DNA of 64,000 nucleotides from Sulfurimonas sp. (lineage in GTDB: Bacteria > Campylobacterota > Campylobacteria > Campylobacterales > Sulfurimonadaceae). The stretch lies in assembly GCF_028714975.1 (NCBI RefSeq), contig NZ_JAQTLH010000004.1:1-64000 (forward strand), read 5' to 3'. Under the pieces are notes generated by a model. It saw nothing but the letters and a program-made list of their open reading frames with translations, did not search any database and was not told the origin of the DNA. A program made the translations under genes and the position numbers. Below, one piece after another: positions 26,897-36,375 of this stretch. The first letter of the stretch is position 1; each line of letters begins with the position of its first letter.

Positions 26897-28426
26897 ATGA
26901 AAAAAATCGTTACGCTGTCGGCTATTGCTTTTTTGAGCACTGCGGCATTTGCGGTAGATGCTGATGTTCAAAAACAGATAGATGAACTCAACCAAAAAAT
27001 AGAGCAGTTACAAAAAACTAACTCTTCTCAAGATAAAAAGATATCGGAAGTAAATGCACAATCTGCGCAAAACAATATAAAGTTCAATGTTGATTTTAGA
27101 ACTTCATATGATAATTTACGCTATAAAACTGCAAGTGGAGAAACATTTTCAAACGATGCTCTTTACGCAAGCCGTTTATGGTTAGGTATGGGTTATGCTC
27201 CGACTGAAGATATGCTATTTAAGGGTCAGTTGGCTTACAATAAAGCTTTCGGCGCTAGCTACGGACAAAGAGGAACAGGTTTTGGGTTTGATACTTTTGA
27301 CTGGGTTATAAATGAAAATCTAACAGATGACACTCTAAGAGTAAGAGAAGCTTATTGGTTGTGGAACCTTAGAACAGGATCTATCGGCTGGACGGCAAGT
27401 GTCGGTCGTCGCCCGTCTACAAACGGTTTCTTATCTAACCTAAGAGAAGATGATGCTAAAGCAAAATCTCCGATGGGTCATGTTATAAATATGGAGTTTG
27501 ACGGCGCATCCGTAGCTATGAAACTAGATAGCTATGTTCCGGGTATGTATGCAAAACTTTGTCTTGGTCGTGGGTTAACAAATGCAACAGGTTGGGCTGC
27601 TCAAGCCGCTTCATATCTTGGCGTTCCTCCTAGCATGGGTGGTTCTAATCAGCCTACTAATTACACCAAAGATGGAAGTAATTTAGATAATGTAGATATG
27701 GCAGGATTTATCTTCGTGCCGTATGACAACGGCCAGTACTCAGTTGAAACTACATGGTATAGAGGATTTAATGTTCCAGGTTTAGTTGCAACAAACATAA
27801 CTGTTGATGCTATGGGTAATCAAATACCGACTGCTTATGCAATGAAAAATACAGGTAATATGGATGGTGCGGCAATCTCTTTCAAAGCTGACGGTATCGG
27901 AGAGGGAATCAGTGACTTCTTAGATGAAACAACTCTTTTTGCATCAGCTGCTATGTCAAAATCACACCCAAATATAGATAATACTAGAGCTATAAATATG
28001 AGTGCGATGGGTATGGGAACTATGAATATGACCGGTAGTAGTATGCTTGGAAGCAATGAATCTGAGACTGGTACATCTATCTGGATTGGTGCCGTGATGC
28101 CTAACTTAACAGGCGGTAAATTCGGTTTAGAGTATAACCATGGCTCAAAATATTGGAGACCGTTTACTTACGGTGAAGATACTATGATAGGCTCTAAAAT
28201 GGCTGTTCGCGGTAATGCTTATGAGGCTTACTGGTCTCAACCGATTATAAAAGATGTTTTCTCTATGCAAGTTAGATATACATATTTAGATTATAAATAC
28301 ACGGGTTCAAACGGCTTCTTTGGAGACGAAGGTACTCCAATGAGTATGTCTGAAGCAAAAGCAATGGGAATGGATCCTGTTGAAACTGCACAAGACATAC
28401 GCGTATATTTCAGATATAGATACTAA
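26897..28426 (+). CDS. DUF3373 family outer-membrane beta-barrel protein
   Basis: A 509-residue protein with a signal peptide (LSAIAFLSTAAFA), a short coiled coil (VQKQIDELNQKIEQLQKTNS, 24-43), then a long stretch of alternating aromatic and polar residues ending in an aromatic residue (VYFRYRY), all typical of an outer-membrane porin. It matches the DUF3373 family common in Campylobacterota; ligand unknown. A Met-rich section lies around 370-385 (MSAMGMGTMNMTGSSMLG). It shares its leader sequence with the SQR gene downstream and is followed by a strong hairpin. Confidence 0.82.
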   Translation: MKKIVTLSAIAFLSTAAFAVDADVQKQIDELNQKIEQLQKTNSSQDKKISEVNAQSAQNNIKFNVDFRTSYDNLRYKTASGETFSNDALYASRLWLGMGYAPTEDMLFKGQLAYNKAFGASYGQRGTGFGFDTFDWVINENLTDDTLRVREAYWLWNLRTGSIGWTASVGRRPSTNGFLSNLREDDAKAKSPMGHVINMEFDGASVAMKLDSYVPGMYAKLCLGRGLTNATGWAAQAASYLGVPPSMGGSNQPTNYTKDGSNLDNVDMAGFIFVPYDNGQYSVETTWYRGFNVPGLVATNITVDAMGNQIPTAYAMKNTGNMDGAAISFKADGIGEGISDFLDETTLFASAAMSKSHPNIDNTRAINMSAMGMGTMNMTGSSMLGSNESETGTSIWIGAVMPNLTGGKFGLEYNHGSKYWRPFTYGEDTMIGSKMAVRGNAYEAYWSQPIIKDVFSMQVRYTYLDYKYTGSNGFFGDEGTPMSMSEAKAMGMDPVETAQDIRVYFRYRY

Positions 28427-28430
28427 AAAA

Positions 28431-28457
28431 ATTAAAGAGCCGTTTTGGCTCTTTAAT
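28431..28457 (+). terminator. Terminator of the DUF3373 gene
   Basis: Perfect 11-base arms ATTAAAGAGCC and GGCTCTTTAAT around a GTTTT loop, starting 5 bases after the stop codon and followed by AAATTTCTCTT. A-rich and T-rich flanks suggest it could work in both directions. Confidence 0.75.
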
Positions 28458-28702
28458 AAATTTCTCTTATAAAACGGCAAAATTAAAGAATAAATTCCCT
28501 TTATTATTCACTCTCAAACTCCTAACAGTAAAAAGTTAACTCAGAGTAACAAATTTATCAAAAAAGCTAAAATTTTCATCATCACTTTAACTTATTATAA
28601 ATAAAATATATAATTATTCATTCAAACACTCAACTAAAATTTTGATACATTAACGCAAAATTAGGGGTAAAACTCATAAAAATAGTGGTATTTAAAACTC
28701 CC

Positions 28703-28740
28703 TTAAGCCTCAAGGCTGTAGAATTGATAACTTTATCACA
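28703..28740 (+). promoter_or_regulatory. Shared 38-bp leader/operator, copy 2 (SQR gene)
   Basis: Homologous to 26847-26884. It carries the dyad TGATAA-CT-TTATCA (28725-28738) followed by CA, 17 bases before the SQR ATG. Conservation outside the dyad (TTAAGC, TGTA, ATTGATAA) shows common descent of the two leaders rather than chance similarity. Confidence 0.5.
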
Positions 28741-28755
28741 GAAAAAGGAAAATAG

Positions 28756-30231
28756 ATGAAAAAGAACAAAATCTTAGAAGAGATTTTAAAAGAAGTTGAC
28801 AAGCATCCTGAGATTATGTCTCGCCGTGAAGCTTTAAAATATTTGACAATGTCTCCGTTGGCAGCATCTGTACTTGCAAGTGCAACTGTTGGAACAACAG
28901 CTGCAAGCGCTGCATCAAGCAACGCTAAGGGCAAAGTAGTTATCGTTGGTGGCGGTCTAGCAGGTATGAGTACTGCGGCACTTATAAGAAATACTGCATC
29001 AAATATCGAAGTTACGGTAATTGAGCCTGATCAATATTCAGTATCTTACCAACCGGGACAAACTCTTGTAGCTGCAGGTGTTTGGAAGAAAGAAGATATT
29101 ATCTATAAAAGAGATGACTTTTTACCAAGCGGCGTTAAGCTTATCAAAGGGAGCGTAACTGCTTTTGATCCTGCAAACAACAAAGTAACGGTAGACGGTA
29201 AAGAAGATGTAAGTTATGATCAACTAATCGTAGCTACGGGTCTTATGTTAAATTACGGCGGAATTAAAGGTTTAGAGGGAGTAATTACTTCATCTGGAGA
29301 AAATTCAGTTGTAAGACAAAAAATCGGTAAAAACGGTGCTTACTCAATCTATTTCCGTGACGGTTCAGAAGATACTTGGAAAGGTATCCAAGAGTTAGTA
29401 GCAAAAGCAAAAGCTCACACTGGTACTGAAAAACTTCAAGCTCTATTTAGTATGCCTGCTACTGCTATCAAATGTGGTGGTGCTCCGATGAAAATTATGT
29501 ATCTTACACACGCTCACCTAGAAAAAGCTGGCGTTGCTAATAAAGTTGAACTAACTTTCAACACAAACGGCGGAGCTTTATTTGGAATTCCTGAATACAA
29601 TGCTGCTATCGTTAAGCAATTCGAAAAAAGAGGCTTTAAGTGGAATTTCTCTCATAACTTAGTTGAAATTGATACTGAAGCTAAAATTGCAACTTTCGAT
29701 AAGTTCTGGAAAGAAAAAGGCGAATTTGACGAAGCTCTAGATGAGTATGTAATGGTTACTAAACATGATTACAAAGCGATTAAATACGATTTTATCCATG
29801 TAACACCTCCAATGAAAGCTTCTGATGAAGTTGCAAAATCTCCACTTGGCTCTGAGCAAGGATGGGTACCTGTTGAAAAAGAGACTCTTCAACATGTTAA
29901 ATTTAAAAATGTATGGTCTTTAGGAGATGTTGCGGCACTTCCAATGACTAAAACTGGTGGTTCTGCTCGTAAAGAGTACAGAGTACTAGTTGAAAACATG
30001 GTAGCTTCAATGGAAGGCAAAACTACATTACCTGCTAAATTCGGAGGATATACTGTTTGTCCACTTATTACAGGTCTTGGCACTGTTATGCTTGCTGAAT
30101 TCGACTGGAGCAAAAAACCAACTCCTTCATTCCCACTTGACCCAACACAAGAGAGATGGATATGGTGGTTACTAAAAGTTTATGCACTTAAACCGATGAC
30201 TATGTACGGAATGCTTGCAGGTAGAGCGTAA
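28756..30231 (+). CDS. sqr: Sulfide:quinone oxidoreductase-like flavoprotein, Tat-exported
   Basis: A 491-residue FAD/NAD(P)-fold protein. A Tat signal SRREALKYLTMSPLAASVL (22-40) is followed by the FAD motif VVIVGGGLAGMS (61-72), VATG near 159, and the SQR segments IKCGGAPMKIMYL (Cys240) and TVCPLITG (Cys435). These are the only two cysteines, so the first redox-cycle Cys of classical type I SQR is missing, as in type II enzymes. The end (WWLLKVYALKPM, MLAGRA) fits SQR. It oxidises sulfide to sulfane or polysulfide and reduces quinone at the outer face of the inner membrane. FCSD flavoprotein is the main alternative. Confidence 0.83.
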   Translation: MKKNKILEEILKEVDKHPEIMSRREALKYLTMSPLAASVLASATVGTTAASAASSNAKGKVVIVGGGLAGMSTAALIRNTASNIEVTVIEPDQYSVSYQPGQTLVAAGVWKKEDIIYKRDDFLPSGVKLIKGSVTAFDPANNKVTVDGKEDVSYDQLIVATGLMLNYGGIKGLEGVITSSGENSVVRQKIGKNGAYSIYFRDGSEDTWKGIQELVAKAKAHTGTEKLQALFSMPATAIKCGGAPMKIMYLTHAHLEKAGVANKVELTFNTNGGALFGIPEYNAAIVKQFEKRGFKWNFSHNLVEIDTEAKIATFDKFWKEKGEFDEALDEYVMVTKHDYKAIKYDFIHVTPPMKASDEVAKSPLGSEQGWVPVEKETLQHVKFKNVWSLGDVAALPMTKTGGSARKEYRVLVENMVASMEGKTTLPAKFGGYTVCPLITGLGTVMLAEFDWSKKPTPSFPLDPTQERWIWWLLKVYALKPMTMYGMLAGRA

Positions 30232-30258
30232 TTATTACCCTCTCTAAAAGCTTCTTCT

Positions 30259-30283
30259 AACAGCAAGGAATTTCCTTGCTGTT
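30259..30283 (+). terminator. Hairpin after the SQR gene
   Basis: Perfect 12-base arms AACAGCAAGGAA and TTCCTTGCTGTT with a single T between. It lies 28 bases after the stop. No clear T-run follows, so it may stabilise the 3' end rather than terminate alone. Confidence 0.55.
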
Positions 30284-30530
30284 ATCTTAGACACTCCCTT
30301 TTATATTTACATCTCTCCTTTTTTTATAAGCATCATCAAAAAGTTTAAATTTGTAACAGTTAAATAAAAAAATATATTTTTATCTGCAAAATCAACTAAA
30401 AAAACTCTTATTTATTACTTCAAACTATACAAATTGTTACACTTTATTATAAATATTATATTTTAATTTTATAATAAATATTATTTTTATTTTTTATAAG
30501 TTAAAATATCACAATTCAAAAGGAGATACA

Positions 30531-30854
30531 ATGAATAAAATCGTAAAAGTTGCATTAAGTGCAGCATTAATTTTAAGTGTTGGCGCAACAGCTGCAAGTG
30601 CAGATGCTGATAAAGGTCTAAAACTTTATTCTAAAAAATTAAAAGATGCTTGTGGTATAAGCGGAGCAGCTATGGCCGGTAAACATACTCAAGGTCAATG
30701 GAACGAAATTAACAAAGGTGGAAATCTTGCAAAAGAGATTAAAACTATTTGTCCAAAAGCAAGTGATGAAGATTTAAACGATAAAACTCTTCCTCATCTT
30801 TATGATTTCTTCTACAAATTCGGAAGCGACAGCGGGAATGTTCCTTCTTGCTAA
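30531..30854 (+). CDS. Small periplasmic cytochrome-c-like protein lacking a heme motif
   Basis: A 107-residue exported protein (signal peptide ALILSVGATAASA). The mature part opens KGLKLYSKKLKDACG and has GAAMAGKHTQGQW and LPHLYDFFYKFGSDSGNVPSC, the outline of a small cytochrome c, but no CxxCH exists: Cys are at 41, 74 and 107 only. Homologs in sulfur-oxidising Campylobacterota are often called cytochrome C. AAAAGGAGATACA precedes the ATG. It sits between the SQR and MBL genes, each separated by its own hairpin. A heme-free sulfur-binding role is conceivable; function is unknown. Confidence 0.75.
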   Translation: MNKIVKVALSAALILSVGATAASADADKGLKLYSKKLKDACGISGAAMAGKHTQGQWNEINKGGNLAKEIKTICPKASDEDLNDKTLPHLYDFFYKFGSDSGNVPSC

Positions 30855-30868
30855 TTGACTTTTAACTT

Positions 30869-30901
30869 CACTCCATGCTTTTTGCACGGAGTGAGATTTT
30901 T
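30869..30901 (+). terminator. Rho-independent terminator after the cytochrome-like gene
   Basis: Arms CACTCCATGC and GCACGGAGTG (one mismatch) around TTTTT, followed by AGATTTTTAT. It starts 15 bases after the stop codon. Confidence 0.7.
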
Positions 30902-31009
30902 ATACTCACTTCTTCTTTTAAACTTACATTTTTAACTTTTTCTTATATTATTAACTCTATATCAAGTATAATAACCGCCACAATAAATCAAACAACAACA
31001 GGAGATAAA

Positions 31010-31984
31010 ATGAGAAAAGCTATATTTTTAGCTTCAGCTGCTATGATATTTTCATTATCACTCAATGCATTTACATTAGGAAAACTTGGTGATTATAAAT
31101 TTGAAAAAGCAAACGATAATGTTTACATTATGCATGGACCCGAAAGAGAACCGAGTAAAGAGAACGAAGGTTTTATGAATAACCCTGCGGTTATAGAGAG
31201 TAAAAACGGGCTTATAGTAATTGATCCGGGCGGTAATTATAATGTAGGTAAAAAAATCCTTGCAGAGATTGAAAAAGTAAGCAAAAAGCCGATAATTGCC
31301 GTTTTTAATACTCACAAACACGGGGATCACTGGTTTGCAAATAAAAATATTCAAGAAAAGTACCCAAATGTGCCTATTTACGCTCTTGATTATATGATTG
31401 AACAAGTAAAAGATAACTCTGCCGAGACTTGGTACGGCATCTTGGATAGATTAACCGGCAACCTAGAAGGCACTAAACCGTTTGCTTTCCCGACTGCAGG
31501 TGTTGTAAATAAACAAAGTGTTGTGGTTGACGGGCAAACTTTTATTATGCGTCACTATGCAAAAGGCCATACGGATACGGATATATTGATTGAACATGTT
31601 AACTCTAATACGCTTTTTATAGGAGACAATCTTATAACCAACCGTTTCGGAGCATTTGACGATTCTTCAAATATGCATGACAATATCGAACTTTTAGAGA
31701 AAATTAAAAACAAACAAGACGGTTTTAAAAAATATAAACTCTATGTTCCGGGTCACGGGCGCTCAAGCGGTGAAATAAGCAAAACAATAGATCCGTTTTT
31801 AAATTACTTGAAAATAATCACTGCAGGTGCTAAAAAAGCATACAAAGCAGGTGTTGAGAGTTATGAAATAAAACCAGAAATTCATGAGCAACTAAAAGCT
31901 TACCATAAATGGGATGCCTATGAGGGTCAAATGGGCAAACACCTTATGAAAGCTTATGAAGAAGTAGAAGCATTAGATTTATAA
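31010..31984 (+). CDS. MBL-fold metallohydrolase, exported, in the SQR region
   Basis: A 324-residue protein with a signal peptide (FLASAAMIFSLSLNA). The metal motif is NTHKHGDHW near residue 102; ligand candidates follow in YAKGHTDTD, FIGDNL and VPGHGRSSG. It resembles the MBL protein of the sox cluster (1582-2589) in layout: both have H.H.DHW, G-H-(S/T)-x-x-D and a late PGHG. The start at 31010 follows GGAGATAAA; the in-frame Met at 30875 lies in the preceding terminator. The substrate is unknown; a persulfide or glutathione-type thioester is only a guess. Confidence 0.82.
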   Translation: MRKAIFLASAAMIFSLSLNAFTLGKLGDYKFEKANDNVYIMHGPEREPSKENEGFMNNPAVIESKNGLIVIDPGGNYNVGKKILAEIEKVSKKPIIAVFNTHKHGDHWFANKNIQEKYPNVPIYALDYMIEQVKDNSAETWYGILDRLTGNLEGTKPFAFPTAGVVNKQSVVVDGQTFIMRHYAKGHTDTDILIEHVNSNTLFIGDNLITNRFGAFDDSSNMHDNIELLEKIKNKQDGFKKYKLYVPGHGRSSGEISKTIDPFLNYLKIITAGAKKAYKAGVESYEIKPEIHEQLKAYHKWDAYEGQMGKHLMKAYEEVEALDL

Positions 31985-31990
31985 AATATT

Positions 31991-32010
31991 TGAGCCGTTT
32001 TTACGGCTCA
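31991..32010 (+). terminator. Terminator of the SQR-region MBL gene
   Basis: Arms TGAGCCGT and ACGGCTCA around TTTT, 6 bases after the stop, followed by ATCCCTCTCTT. The T-run after the stem is poor. Confidence 0.55.
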
Positions 32011-32069
32011 ATCCCTCTCTTACCTTTAACTTTCAGTTCAAATACTACTTTTTTAATCTATAATATTTA

Positions 32070-34208
32070 ATGCTTAAGATATATGAGTGCCAAAGTGCCA
32101 AATCCGATATTACCGAATTAAAAGTCTTAAACGGTTCCCTAGTTGCTTATAGTACCAAACTTCACGGAATTAAAATATTTGATTTTGATGAGTGTGAAAT
32201 TAAAAAAAGCATTGCAAATATCTATCTTAATTCTACTGTAAACGCTTGTTCGTTCAGCCCAAACTCTGAGCTTTTTGCCTTTGTAAATAATCAAGTCATA
32301 TATGTAATCGATATACTATCCAAAGAAGTTGTCTGCACAATTGAAGTAAACGGTGAAGATATAGAGATTATCAGTTTTGATTTATCTTCAAACTATATTA
32401 TTGCAGGAAGTAAAGAAGGCAGGGTACTTCAATATAAAATAACTCAATCATCATTCCTCTCAAGACTCTGCTCTTTTCCGCATGATAGGTCTCTGCTAGA
32501 TTCAAAAAACAAAGAGCATAAAAATTTTGTAAGTGCTTTTGCTTTTTATAAAAACAGATTTGCATGCAGCGGTTACGGCGGTGCTGTTTTTATAGTAGAT
32601 CTATATACTCAAACAAATAAGAGTGTAATTACTCACAATAGAGCTCGTATCGATGCTTTGTGCTTTATTGATGAGAACACCATTATATGCGGCAGAGACG
32701 ATGGAAAGATTGATATTTCTTCACTAACCGATACAAACAGTTACAAAAGCATAGTTACGCCGCTATCAAACATTAAACAAATTATTGTAATGCCAAACCC
32801 AAACTATATTATGGTTAGCGGCATATCCAATATAATTACAATCGTTGATATAAAAAATTTTAAAGTTGCCCACAGCAAATATATTGAATTTGATACAAAA
32901 ATAAATAAAATCGCCATAGTAAACGGAAACTCATTAGCAGTTGCACTAGATAATAATAACATCATGCATGTTGAACTCCCCGGAATTGCAACATTAAAAT
33001 CACTAATACTTCAGAGCTCTTTTGCAAAAGCTTTTGAGCTAATTGAGAGGGAGCCTATGCTTCAAGGCTCCAATGAACACAAAATGCTTGAAGAAAAGTT
33101 TGAAAAAAACTATGAAGATGCCACAAAAGCACTCATTAACCAAAATAACGCCTTGGCTATTCAAATTTTAGATATTTACAAAGATGTAAAATCAAAACAA
33201 ACAAAGATAAAAGATCTTTTTTATGCGTTTAAAAACTATCTTAGATTTCAAACTCTATTTTTAGAAAAAAAATATGCTCTAGCTTATGCCCTCTGTTCCA
33301 AATTTGAACCGCTTAAAAAAACCGTTCAATACAAAAAAATGGAACAAATATTTAAGCTTGTTTTCGTAAATGCCCAAAGACATGTGATGCAAAATAATAT
33401 TGCCGGTGCAAGAGCACTGCTGAGTGAATATAGTACGACTATGTCAAAAAAACCGCTTATTAAGCTGCTGCTTACCCAAAACAAAGAGTTTGTTGAACTC
33501 TTAAAAGCTATCCAAAAGAGAGATTTTCAAACTATTAACAAGCTGGTGAGCAAAAATGAACTATTTAAGCAAATTCCAAACTATATTGCCATAAACAACC
33601 AGATAGAGGATACTTTAGAGGAGATAGAGGTAAATATAAAATCCGGTGAGCTAGATAAAGCGAAAGAACTCTTACTTACACTAGAGGAAATCCCGCATGT
33701 AGCACAAAAAGTGGAAGAGCTGCATAAAAAATACAAATATGTCTCAATTCTTCAAAAAGCTTATGAAGAGAGTGATTTTAAAAGTTGTTATGAGCTTCTT
33801 GACATGCATAAATATCTAAAATCCGTAGAGTTGGGAGTGCTGCTGGAAAATCACTGGTCTAAACTTATAAAAAAATGCGAAGAGTACGCACTTGATGGGA
33901 ACATAAGAGATATTAAAAAAACACTCGGCGAACTTATAAATTTGCATACCAGAAGCGATAAAATCGGGGATTTATTAAGAGTCAGCTTTCATACAAGAAT
34001 CGGTATCTTAATGGGTAGAAAAGATTTTAAAGGTGCCGAGGCGATAATATATACTTACATTGATGTATTTGGCATAGACAATGAAATAAGCCTGATTATG
34101 AAAAAATTTGAAAAAATTTCAATGAGCAAACTAGCTTTAACACAAATTATGGAAGAGAGACCCTCAAGAGACAGCTGGAGGCACTCTAAAATCATTATGA
34201 AACATTAG
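32070..34208 (+). CDS. WD40-like beta-propeller plus helical-repeat protein
   Basis: A 712-residue protein without signal peptide. Residues 1-300 have repeated blade-like segments (VNACSFSPNSELFAFVNNQV, DALCFIDENTIICGRDDGKI, IVMPNPNYIMVSGISN). Residues 310-712 are helical with spaced repeats resembling TPR (ALAIQILDIYKD, KYALAYALCSKF, DKAKELLLTLEE). Such proteins are scaffolds. The family is seen in Campylobacterota, but I know no assigned function. It converges with fliI, overlapping it by 14 bases; a flagellar link is speculative. No good ribosome-binding site is visible. Confidence 0.75.
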   Translation: MLKIYECQSAKSDITELKVLNGSLVAYSTKLHGIKIFDFDECEIKKSIANIYLNSTVNACSFSPNSELFAFVNNQVIYVIDILSKEVVCTIEVNGEDIEIISFDLSSNYIIAGSKEGRVLQYKITQSSFLSRLCSFPHDRSLLDSKNKEHKNFVSAFAFYKNRFACSGYGGAVFIVDLYTQTNKSVITHNRARIDALCFIDENTIICGRDDGKIDISSLTDTNSYKSIVTPLSNIKQIIVMPNPNYIMVSGISNIITIVDIKNFKVAHSKYIEFDTKINKIAIVNGNSLAVALDNNNIMHVELPGIATLKSLILQSSFAKAFELIEREPMLQGSNEHKMLEEKFEKNYEDATKALINQNNALAIQILDIYKDVKSKQTKIKDLFYAFKNYLRFQTLFLEKKYALAYALCSKFEPLKKTVQYKKMEQIFKLVFVNAQRHVMQNNIAGARALLSEYSTTMSKKPLIKLLLTQNKEFVELLKAIQKRDFQTINKLVSKNELFKQIPNYIAINNQIEDTLEEIEVNIKSGELDKAKELLLTLEEIPHVAQKVEELHKKYKYVSILQKAYEESDFKSCYELLDMHKYLKSVELGVLLENHWSKLIKKCEEYALDGNIRDIKKTLGELINLHTRSDKIGDLLRVSFHTRIGILMGRKDFKGAEAIIYTYIDVFGIDNEISLIMKKFEKISMSKLALTQIMEERPSRDSWRHSKIIMKH

Positions 34209-35505
34209 TGATCTTAAAAAGGGCATTTAGCGTATCATTAAACTCACTTTTAACAGTTGAGCTTTGAGTTAAAAACTTCTCCATCTCACCCTTTTTGCTT
34301 ATCGCTTCATCGAGCTCAGGGTCACTGCCTTTTAAGTACGCACCGATTCGGATTAGTACCTCATTCTCTTTTAAAATAGTATAGAGTCTTCTAAATTTTA
34401 AAACCGCCTTGAGATGTTCAGGCGAAATAATGTCATTCATAACCCTAGAGGCTGAATTTAGTATATGAACCGGCGGATAGATACCAAAATCGGTAAGTTC
34501 GCGTGAAAGTACTATATGCCCGTCTAAAATAGAGCGGGATTGGTCTGCTATGGGATCACTCATATCATCACCCTCAACGAGAACCGTAAAAAAGGCAGTA
34601 ATAGAACCTTTGCCTTCCTCTTTTCCCGCACGCTCCATTAGTTGGGGAAGAAGTGTTAGGGATGAGGGCGGATAACCCTTTGATGTCGGTGGTTCGCCTA
34701 ATGCCAAACCTATCTCTCTTTGAGCCATGGCGAACCTTGTTACGGAGTCCATGATAAACAAAACATCCAAACCTTGGTCTTTAAAAAATTCCGCCACGCT
34801 CATAGCCGCAAATGCACCGTATTTTCTCATCAAAGGAGAGTCATCCGATGTTGCTACTACTATTACGGTATTTTCCAGATTTCCGCCCAAATTTTTCTCT
34901 ATAAACTCAGGGACTTCTCTACCACGCTCACCGATAAGAGCTACTACTTTTATAGGTGCATCCGCTCCCCTTACTATCATTCCCATAATAGTTGACTTCC
35001 CGACGCCGCTTCCTGCAAAAATACCTAGTTTTTGACCTTTTCCGCATGTCAAAAGCCCGTCGATACTTTTTACTCCTACACTAAAAACCTCATCTATCAT
35101 TCCTCGTTTCATCGCAGCAATCGGAGCTTTGATAATTGGAGAGAGTTTTGTGTTATTTATACTCCCTTTGCCGTCAATAGGTCTCATAAAAGGATCAACC
35201 ACGCGCCCTAGCAAAGATGAGTCTACAGGAATATTTAACCCTGTTTGATCTAAAAACACTCTATCACCGGAGCAAAATCCCTCAACAAAACTAAAAGGAG
35301 TAATGAAAAAGGTCATACCGTCTATCTCTGTAACCATTCCGATAGTCTCTTGATTTGTGTCGTTTGATACGATTTTTACTATATCGCTGATTCCGACTTT
35401 CAATCCGCGAGCGGTAATGACGGTTGCATTGATTTTAACAATTTCACCGAATGCGACCGAATATTTTTTATCTGAGATTTTTTCTTTAAGTGAAGAGAGA
35501 GGCAT
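34195..35505 (-). CDS. fliI: Flagellum-specific ATP synthase FliI
   Basis: A 436-residue F1-beta-like ATPase with Walker A GIFAGSGVGKST near 164, LIGERGREVPEF near 191, Walker B DVLFIMDSVTRFAMAQREI near 243, and SSLTLLPQLMERAGK. It energises the flagellar type III export gate. It is apparently not in a flagellar operon here, which is usual for Campylobacterota, where flagellar genes are scattered. folE lies 28 bases upstream on the same strand. Confidence 0.96.
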   Translation of the reverse strand: MPLSSLKEKISDKKYSVAFGEIVKINATVITARGLKVGISDIVKIVSNDTNQETIGMVTEIDGMTFFITPFSFVEGFCSGDRVFLDQTGLNIPVDSSLLGRVVDPFMRPIDGKGSINNTKLSPIIKAPIAAMKRGMIDEVFSVGVKSIDGLLTCGKGQKLGIFAGSGVGKSTIMGMIVRGADAPIKVVALIGERGREVPEFIEKNLGGNLENTVIVVATSDDSPLMRKYGAFAAMSVAEFFKDQGLDVLFIMDSVTRFAMAQREIGLALGEPPTSKGYPPSSLTLLPQLMERAGKEEGKGSITAFFTVLVEGDDMSDPIADQSRSILDGHIVLSRELTDFGIYPPVHILNSASRVMNDIISPEHLKAVLKFRRLYTILKENEVLIRIGAYLKGSDPELDEAISKKGEMEKFLTQSSTVKSEFNDTLNALFKITNVS

Positions 35506-35532
35506 TAAAAATCTCCTTGATTTACAGCAGGT

Positions 35533-36117
35533 TTAATAACGCGAACCGTTAGGAGAGTTTATCAAAGAGAAAAATTCGCTTCTTGTTTTCTCATCTTTTT
35601 TAAACAGACCGCGAAGAGCCGAAGATGTTGTCGTTGAGTTGATTTTTTCAACCCCCCTCATCTCCATACACATATGTCTTGCCTGAATAACGACTGCAAC
35701 GCCTTTTGGCACAATCGTATCCATAATCGCATCTGCGATTTGTTCCGTAAGCTGCTCTTGAATCTGCATACGACGCGCAAAAACATTTACGACGCGAGGG
35801 ATCTTTGACAAACCGACTACTTTGCCATCAGGTATATATGCCACATGTACACGACCGATAATCGGCAAAAGATGATGCTCGCAAGTAGAGTAAAATTCTA
35901 TGTCTTTTAAAAGAACCATCTCATCGTTTGAGCTGCTAAAAAGAGCAGATTTTAGTATCTCTCTTGGATCCTCTTTGTATCCGCCGAAAATAAACTCATA
36001 AGCTTTTTTAACTCTTTGCGGAGTTTTTAAAAGCCCTTCTCTGTTTGGATTTTCTCCGACATGAAGCATCATATATTTTACTGCATTTTCAAATTCTGTA
36101 TCTTGCTTATTTGACAA
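35533..36117 (-). CDS. folE: GTP cyclohydrolase I
   Basis: A 194-residue enzyme of typical length with the zinc-binding segment [20 protein letters not shown] near 78 and [14 protein letters not shown], plus the second zinc Cys and active-site region [11 protein letters not shown]. It forms 7,8-dihydroneopterin triphosphate for folate and 7-deazaguanine (queuosine) synthesis; queF for the latter is at 62257. It is upstream of fliI with a 27-base gap. Confidence 0.96.
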   Translation of the reverse strand: MSNKQDTEFENAVKYMMLHVGENPNREGLLKTPQRVKKAYEFIFGGYKEDPREILKSALFSSSNDEMVLLKDIEFYSTCEHHLLPIIGRVHVAYIPDGKVVGLSKIPRVVNVFARRMQIQEQLTEQIADAIMDTIVPKGVAVVIQARHMCMEMRGVEKINSTTTSSALRGLFKKDEKTRSEFFSLINSPNGSRY

Positions 36118-36375
36118 TGTTATGCCTTTTAGAGTTTTTATAAATGATAGGGTACCGATAAGTTGCTGAGAAGTATATTTATAGAAGTAGGACGTTAGTA
36201 GATTTAAAAATTTTAGTTAATATGTTAATATATTTTTTTAATTTAAAAATATAAACTTCTACGCAAAGGCAATCAAATCAAACTGCTATTTATCTCATTT
36301 TTACTCTATCTTCAAAACTATTTATACTTAACAGTTTTTAAAACCGAGTTTGAATTTTCGCTCTTAGAGTTTTTG

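Larger units (their letters stand above)
28427..28755. other. 329-base gap: terminator plus SQR leader
   Basis: The gap holds the hairpin after the DUF3373 gene, about 240 bases of very AT-rich DNA without an open frame that looks coding, and the operator-like leader of the SQR gene. No tRNA or small RNA is recognised. Confidence 0.5.

Noticed and set aside
26714-26995. 93-codon minus-strand ORF sharing SYPKGTRVQDD with the sulfatase-type protein
   Set aside because: The shared peptide comes from the dispersed repeat; the rest runs antisense through the DUF3373 start and its leader.
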